Shown here: in pieces, positions 57,906-64,000 of the stretch | Position numbering within the stretch: the first letter of the stretch is position 1 | Layout of the letters: the number at the start of each line of letters is the position of its first letter | Origin: Bryopsis sp. KO-2023 | Lineage: Eukaryota; Chlorophyta; Ulvophyceae; Bryopsidales; Bryopsidaceae | Direction: 5' to 3' | NCBI GenBank assembly: GCA_030272585.1 | Contig: BSYQ01000005.1 | Coordinates: forward strand, 2,046,001 to 2,110,000 | DNA: 64,000 nucleotides | The notes under the pieces: generated by a model | Told to the model about the DNA's origin: nothing | Databases searched by the model: none | What the model saw: the letters and a program-made list of their open reading frames with translations, nothing else | Translations under genes and position numbers: made by a program

Positions 57906-59217
57906 TCTTCCACAATGGGGAGTCCACAATGGGGAGTGCAACATCGTTTGTGAACACAATTGAAATGCTGCAGGAACTTTTTGATGTTTGTTTTTGGGAA
58001 AAGCCCATAAGACAAAAAAAGGGACACTCGGGTATGTTGGTCTGAAGGGGCGGATGTGGTGGAGATTAGAGTATTGACTTTTCACTTTCTTGGGGTTTGT
58101 TCAGTTGGCAATATATTGAAACTTCTTTCTTTTTTTTCCGGTTGGGGTCTTTCTGTCTCGATAAGAAGTTTCTTGACATGAAAGTTTGATAATGCCTCAT
58201 GATATGCTTTCATTCATTTTATTTGTTATTGATAATTAATAGGCAGAAAGTGGTTTTGGTGTTGGTGAGTTGCAGTGGAACAGTAGCATTCAGTCAAGGT
58301 TCAACATTTTTGTTTTTATGTACCACATACCATGTTGTAGAGACCATTGCTAAATACATGTCAGCTTTTCTCCAGTGTGTAATGTCAGTCATGATTGCTT
58401 TGTTTGTGCTTCAAAAAGTTTGGGAGCACTCCAATCTGCAAGTAGACTCCACTTGCAGAATGGATAGTTGTGACTTTTGCTGGAAACTGCTTTGTGCTTT
58501 AGAATTACTACAGTGAAGTTACAGTCTGGCTGGCGATGCCTGGTTTAAAACTCCTTCCTAAGCTGCAAATTGGCCAATTGGCCTATCGTCCAATGACCAA
58601 TAGATATCAACGATACACACAAGTTTCGAAGCCCAGTTCCCGATCTCATATTTTTGCAGCCGTGGTACTTTTGATGGATACGGTGGATGTTGGGCAAGCT
58701 ACTGTTCGCTGGGTTGCAGAACCTGAATGTGTGGATTCAACCCTACATATTTGACAGGTTTAAATCAAAACCAGTCCAGTACTGGAGTAGTCATCCTCCA
58801 GTCGCGATCACCCGATTTGACTGCTGAGTGCAACGAGTTCCATTAAGTCTGTTCAGACTTACAAGACGCCTGCGTCATAGGAGGCTGGTTTCTGTGAGCG
58901 CCAAAGCGGTAGATGACTGAAATGAGGCAATAGTGGACGAAAGGAAGTGGTGCTGTGTAACGTGGGGTAGTGCGATAGTGAGGGAATCTTGTGGCTAGTA
59001 TTGATTAGTCGTGGGAAGGTATAAAGTTCGACAGGGGGAACTTGTGAACAAGAGATAGCGAACGTTTGTTCGCGTTGAGATAGTCTGCGCTCAAGTTTGT
59101 TACATTTCTCTCCATACAGGTGTGAAAGGCTCAACTCCTGGTCCACCACGATACTTGCTCCACTGGTTAGACTCTTCTTGTCCCTCCTTGCAATTGCAAA
59201 AGGTGTTCACTCGTCCA
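57906..59217. other. Intergenic, including the SOD promoter
   Basis: Open frames at 58,199-58,516 and 58,536-58,754 lack motifs and splice support. The sequence from about 58,850 to 59,217 probably contains the SOD promoter and 5' untranslated region. No TATA box is convincing. Confidence 0.45.
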
Positions 59218-59919
59218 ATGAACGCTGCCACACTGGCCGTCTGCTTGGGGCTGCTGTGTTATGGTGCGCTCGCTGTCGAGTTCAAACAGTCGGCCCTTCC
59301 CTATGACGCTGACGCTCTGGAGCCCGCGATCGACGAAGAGACTATGATCCTTCACCACGACACTCACCACGCGGGGTACGTCAGGCGATTGAACACAGCG
59401 GTGGAGGCCATCGACGGCGAAGCTGCGAACTACGATCTGGACGAGCTACTTCGCGAGTTGGTGAACCTGGAGCTGCCAGAAAACGTCACGACCTCGATCA
59501 GAAACAACGGCGGGGGCCACTGGAATCACGAGCTCTACTGGAAAGTGATGACGCCCGAGAGTTCGTTGAGCGACATGTCCAAGGAACTGAGTGCACAGAT
59601 CTCGACCCACTTTGGGAAGGTGGAGGACCTGAAAACGGAGTTTCTCGGAGCTGCTGCGTCGGTGTTCGGTTCGGGATGGGCTTGGCTGTGCGTCGACGAG
59701 GAGTTGGGGGACTTGAGCGTGGTGACGACTCCCAATCAAGACAACCCTTTGATGGAGGGGTTCGTGGAGACCACCTGTAAACCGATTCTGGGGGTGGATG
59801 TGTGGGAGCACGCCTACTATTTGAAGAGACAAGCTGGACGAAAGGACTATCTCGAGGCGTTCTGGGGCTTGATCGATTGGGAGGAAGTCAGCAAAAATTA
59901 CGCGGAGGCTAGCAAGTAG
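59218..59919 (+). CDS. Mn-type superoxide dismutase with signal peptide, single exon
   Basis: 233 residues. The chosen Met at 59,218 (MNAATLAVCLGLL) gives a signal peptide ending near Ala19; the upstream in-frame sequence has no ATG. Metal ligands His46 (ILHHDTHH), His101 (GGGHWNHELYW), Asp194 and His198 (DVWEHAYY) are all present. Gln174 in TTPNQDNPLM and Gly99-Gly100 fit the manganese rather than the iron form. It converts superoxide to peroxide and oxygen. Typical plant Mn-SOD is mitochondrial and has several introns. Here the leader looks secretory and there is no intron, so secretion, endomembrane location or a lineage with a different targeting system is likely. Confidence 0.93.
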   Translation: MNAATLAVCLGLLCYGALAVEFKQSALPYDADALEPAIDEETMILHHDTHHAGYVRRLNTAVEAIDGEAANYDLDELLRELVNLELPENVTTSIRNNGGGHWNHELYWKVMTPESSLSDMSKELSAQISTHFGKVEDLKTEFLGAAASVFGSGWAWLCVDEELGDLSVVTTPNQDNPLMEGFVETTCKPILGVDVWEHAYYLKRQAGRKDYLEAFWGLIDWEEVSKNYAEASK

Positions 59920-59989
59920 GCTTTGGATAGGCGATCGGGCGGAAGTTCTCTCGTTCGACCCAGTGTCGTCAGTTTGGGGTTTTAGGGGG

Positions 59990-60675
59990 ATTAAAAAAAA
60001 AAAAACAGTGGGGGGGGGAGGTATCGCTGGGTTTCTGGCAGTAAGGAATGTAGAAAAGGGAGTCCGAACCTATATAAGGAACATAATTGCATTGTGAAAA
60101 GCCAATTGGGCTGCTGTACTGTAACGTGAGAGGATTGCAATCATGATTTTTTGTACCAACCATTCTGTTCCAATTCTTTCTAGTGTTCTCTCTACATAGA
60201 TAATTTTTGCCTCTTCATTGAAAAAAAAAATCCTCCAGAAGAAACTGGATCACCGACTCTAATACCTCAAACTACTTGGGAAAGTACCCCGATGGATTTT
60301 CAATGCGAATCTTCCTCCTCAAAATGACACCTGGCTCCACACAAAAATTCAGCTACATGATATGCAGACACAACTTCTAAAATATTCCATCCGAGTCTGT
60401 CCATATGATACACTCAATACCCTTCCCAAAGAAACTACCTACCCACCAGTGATGCGAGCGAAAAAAGCTTGGGACTGAAATTGCCCCAGACAATAAACCC
60501 CCCTCCATTTTTTTTCCTCCATTTTTTTTCTTGTTCCCGCCTTGGTGGAATTGTTGTTGAAAGCGAAACGGACCCATGACCAAATCCCATTGGATTACGT
60601 AATCATATTGTGTGGGTGAGAAGACACCCCCCCCCCCAAAAAAAAAAAAAGAATCAGAAAAGAAAAGAAGCTGCT
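59990..60675. other. Convergent intergenic region between SOD and BRF1
   Basis: Probably holds the 3' ends of both genes. It has homopolymer junctions at 59,994-60,018 and 60,627-60,650 (C-run then A-run). Minus-strand open frames here are AT/homopolymer artefacts. Confidence 0.5.
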
Positions 60676-63600
60676 TTATGAATACAGTCCAGGGAGCCTT
60701 CCGGACCGATCTTGAAACGCTGGGTCGTTTCGTCGATAAGAGAGGGCTCTGAGGAATTCGCTTTTCCTTTGTTTTTCCCTTTCTTCCTCCAGAGCTCGAC
60801 GCTGTTCTTCTGCCTCTTCCTGCAGATGCCAAAAAAAAATGACCTGAATCGACAGTTTGATTTATTGATGACGCCGTGCAATAAGAAACCAGGGGCTGTG
60901 GCTTAAAGCTAAGTGCTTTTTCTTTTCTTTTTTTTTCGGAGCAGAAGGGCCATGTAATCTAAAAAGAAAATCTGTTATCATTTGCAACACAGTTACAGTG
61001 GATCATGAAGGTATCAGCCTCCATGCAACCATTTGAAAGCAGAGAAAACTAACGAACTTTTTTTAATTATGTCGCCTTCAATTAGCAGTTCTTGACACAA
61101 CACAAAGAAAATATTTTTTAAATTTTCAACAAACTTTCAAGAAACGATCAATTGAACATCTCTACAGATTGTAATTTTCTTGCGTTTTCATATTCTTCCT
61201 GGAAAGAATTAACAGCCAGCCACTCAAAAGGCTATCAAAATATTCAAAAACCACAGGAGGCATATATCTGTATCAATCTTGCATAAATCAGTACAATATT
61301 TTTTACAATGTACTTGAATTTTTATTTTTTTAAATAAACAACGTACCTTCTCTTTCGCTTTTCTTTCTTCATCATCGACTCCTTCTTTCTTTTCGAAATC
61401 GAATAATTTTTCCAGCCGATTGTAGTTAATCTTTTTGGTGAGGCCTTGCTCGGCAAGCGCCCCCTTCACAGCCTCCAATGGACTGGAAACCCCCTTCTCT
61501 CCACCGCCTTTTTCAGCGTTTTTTCTTTTCCGCTTGGTCTTTTTCGGAGGCACTTTTTCCACCAAAGCTTCCTGCTGCTTCTTCACCGCTTCTTTCAAAA
61601 GGTGCTCCCTGACAAGTTTGGAAAAAAAAAAATTGGAAAAAAAAAACTTTCATGAAAACAAACCAAAAACATGAAGAATGTACAGAAGCCACTCCTTCGC
61701 TGTTCTTCTTTTTACCGTTATCTTTAGTATAAAATGGAAAAAGGGGGGGGGGGGGTTCAAATCCACATGACTCACTGTCAATGCATATATATATATATAT
61801 ATATCAAATCAGAATGCCAGTATTACACACCTGAACATCTCGTCCCACCACACTTCTTTTTGCTTCGCTTCCTCCGAAGTTCGAATATAGCTGTTGATCT
61901 CCCCGTCGTCTATGTCAGACAGGGTGTCCATTTCGACCTCCTCATCGCCATCCTCTTTGTCCTCCTCCTCCTCATCTTCCTCCTCGTTTTGCAAGGATCC
62001 CATGAAACGCATAGCTTCATTTTCTTCTGGAGTCATTGGACCGAGAAACTTCTCGCAAGAAACGGGCGAACCTACAGTGTTGTTTTTACCCAAGCACATG
62101 ACCTTTCAACATATTAACTTCCATTACCATTATCATTATCATTACCATTACCATTACCATTACCACCGTTACCACCATTACCACCATTACTGGTTTTCAT
62201 GATGCTCTGGGAGTCGTTCCTACTATAGGGCGAAGACAGTCAAAATTATAGGGAAGGAGGAGAAAGAACACCAATCCATAGATACTAGTTCTGGGAATAA
62301 CACTGCTTGCAGGAAGTTGGATTTGATTTCAAGACCTTCCCAATTTTAAAATTTTTGGTGACCCAAGCACAAAAAACACAGAGCTCTCGAAAGGCAGTCT
62401 GATGACTATCATTCAAGAGCAAATAAAAAATTTAAAACCTCAGCAAAACGATCGATTCGCACCTCCAATCGGTTCGGTTCTAGCTTTTTTCCTTGGACTC
62501 TGTTCGACTTCTTTTTCTTCTTCCTGGCCCAATTCTGGTCCTTCTTTTTCCGTTTCAACTTCTTGCCTTTCTTCTTCTTCTTCTTCTTCCTGGACTTCTT
62601 CCCCATCCAGTCTTTTCAAAGCTCGCTCCATTTCTTTTTCCACATCGTCAACTGTGCAGGATCACCCCAGCCCAACAGTGGCTTTTTGTCAAAATTTCTT
62701 TCCAAACAAAATTCAATACATTTTTTTTGCTTCAATACGAAGGGTTTGAACGGTTGGTGACCTGGATAAAAAGAGTGCCGGAAAACAACAGGGAAAAAAT
62801 GTGCCAAAATTGTGGTGAGTCGAATATGTGTAAATTACTGTGAGAAGATTTCCATAACGATTCAACGCACGCGTACGTCTATTGAAATGAAATCCTAAGG
62901 ATAAATCCACCAAGGATAAGAAAAAAAATTCTATGAATTTCAGAGAAAACTGATATAGGAGCGAGAAACATGGCGCTGAAGCCTACGTTAAACAAATAAG
63001 AAAAGAATTGAAACTTCCAACATCCCACCCAAGTTTGAATCACTTTGTTGTTTTTTTTTTAACTCCCTCTCTCTTACTTGGATGGGCATCTGGGTCCTCT
63101 TCCGAATCGCTATCATTTTGAACGCTTTCTCGAAGAAACAATTTTTTCTTTCTGGCCAGCTCTTTTTCTTCTTTCCTCAAATTCCTTTCAAAGACATCAT
63201 AAAAAAAACTCAAAAAAAAAACCTTACATGGGCATGTTAGATATCAAGCCAACCTATAAACTGCATTCCAGATGTTTTGCAGAATGGGTTCAAATTCATG
63301 TGGATTTCATACATACTCACTTTGTGTATGCTGGTGGATCCGAGCTTCCAGAAATGATGCCTCCTGAGAGTCTGACATAGTCGCCATAGCAAGTTTCACA
63401 CATCCCTTGCCGATGATGCTTTGCTCCAGCATGCACTGCAATGACCAAAAAATGAAAAAAATGAAAAAAATGAAAAATGAAAAAAAAAATGAAAAATGCA
63501 TGTTTATTTTTGAAGCTAGCTAGCTAGCTAGCTAATATCCAGTCAGTACGAGGCCATAAACGGTGCATTCACAAGCCCAAAAGATGGTAGTTTCTTTTTT

Positions 63601-64000
63601 TTTTTTTTTAAAGGAGCAAACCAGCTTGAAATCCAACTTGGATTTCAGGATTTGCACCCAGAGAGATTGTGAAAAACCTCGGTCTGGTCGTCCATATCAT
63701 TCCTGTGCATGGGCTTTCACCCTTGATGCAGCCAAAAAAAGTGAACAGGAACAGAGGGGTACTATTTTTCTGTATTTTGAATTTGTTTTATGTATTTTGA
63801 ATTTATTTTTTATATTTTTTTTGGCTCACCGATGTGATGGCATCGATTTTCCAACACCCCTGGGGCATCCTCCTTTTCTCCATCTGGCTTTTCGGACCCC
63901 TCCGCAATGTCCCCAGAGGGTTCCAGCTGTCTTTCCTCTTCTCTTTCGACCCCTGCAGCCAGAAGGGCGGCTTCGTCCTTGTCGAACTCCAGGGCTTGCT
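60676..64000 (-). CDS. BRF1: BRF1, TFIIIB subunit of RNA polymerase III (5' end outside the window)
   Basis: The C-terminal half, in phase-consistent exons: 64,000-63,830 (partial); 63,435-63,321; 63,184-63,078; 62,651-62,463; 62,071-61,831; 61,608-61,347; 60,819-60,676 (stop TAA at 60,676-60,678). The first two exons encode ENRCHHIG...KHHRQGMCETCYGD, a Cys/His cluster plus SGGIISGSSDPPAY, as in plant BRF1 after the cyclin folds. A long Glu-rich linker follows, then the TBP-binding homology block TLSDIDDGEINSYIRTSEEA, the KQKEVWWDEMF helix and the later conserved SKINY-like segment (LTKKINYNRLEKLF). The TFIIB-like N-terminal part must lie past 64,000. BRF1 recruits Pol III to tRNA genes (established). 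The link to the Pol III-like promoters in the repeats is coincidental as far as the sequence shows. Confidence 0.92.
62120..62192. repeat. (ATTACC/ATTATC)n microsatellite in a BRF1 intron
   Basis: About 12 hexamer copies of CATTAC or CATTAT type, intronic on the minus-strand gene. Confidence 0.75.
63514..63535. repeat. (AGCT)n microsatellite in a BRF1 intron
   Basis: GCTAGCTAGCTAGCTAGCTA, five units, self-complementary. Confidence 0.75.

Noticed and set aside
61894-62202. Ser/Pro-rich and Tyr/His-rich plus-strand frames
   Set aside because: They are the antisense of the BRF1 acidic exon and of the intronic ATTACC microsatellite.
1-64000. CRISPR array, bacterial operon or integrated viral genome
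   Set aside because: No regularly spaced repeats with unique spacers, no Shine-Dalgarno-led gene clusters, and genes are split by spliceosomal introns.

Overview
This is a eukaryotic nuclear window, most likely from a non-seed streptophyte (a charophyte alga or early land plant); I cannot name the species. The genes are split by mostly GT-AG introns of roughly 100-400 bp, and several products have a plant-style form: a GW2/DA2-type RING ligase, a plant-type endosulfine with a YGGIRPK...FDSADW block, a five-KH RNA-binding protein of the RCF3/HEN4 kind, and a BRF1 carrying the plant-like Cys/His cluster. No bacterial operons, CRISPR arrays or viral genomes are seen.

Bases 1 to about 35,000 are repeat-dominated. 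They hold three solo LTRs, the decayed remains of Ty3/gypsy retrotransposons (gag, protease, reverse transcriptase, RNase H and integrase pieces, partly inverted) and a hAT transposase fragment. They also hold a dense, nested collection of non-autonomous elements, most with exact or near-exact 8-bp target-site duplications (TSDs). Each non-autonomous family is built from many copies of its own short word (GATCGG, CTGTGCACAG, CGTTACAACAACG, GAGGACA, ACGGGT). Two of the families carry, at their centre, a pair of tRNA-like sequences with recognisable Pol III A/B boxes facing outward. A separate 5.3-kb element with 67-bp perfect terminal inverted repeats (TIRs, 16,399-21,703) lies 155 bp upstream of a VOC/glyoxalase-fold gene (15,686-16,243), the only well-supported host gene in this half.

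Bases 35,500 to 64,000 are gene-dense. In order: a five-KH protein (minus); a divergent SPRTN-like DNA-protein crosslink protease (plus); a single-exon endosulfine (minus); an unresolved minus-strand candidate; a GW2/DA2-type E3 ligase (minus); a PUS1-type pseudouridine synthase (plus); a secreted alanine-rich protein with four cysteines (plus); a single-exon Mn-type superoxide dismutase with a signal peptide (plus); and BRF1 of the Pol III factor TFIIIB (minus, 5' end beyond the window). I rebuilt the exon structures by following reading frame across splice sites. For the KH, SPRTN, GW2/DA2, alanine-rich and BRF1 genes every internal junction keeps phase. PUS1 does too, but its N-terminal exon was not found.

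The genes do not form one pathway. BRF1, PUS1 and the KH protein act on RNA synthesis or maturation, SPRTN and endosulfine on genome stability and cell cycle, and GW2/DA2 on ubiquitin signalling. The most interesting material is the hAT-like foldback elements with built-in tRNA-like promoter pairs, the SPRTN homologue ending in a SUMO-interaction-like motif where animal SPRTN has a ubiquitin-binding finger, and the two predicted secreted proteins.
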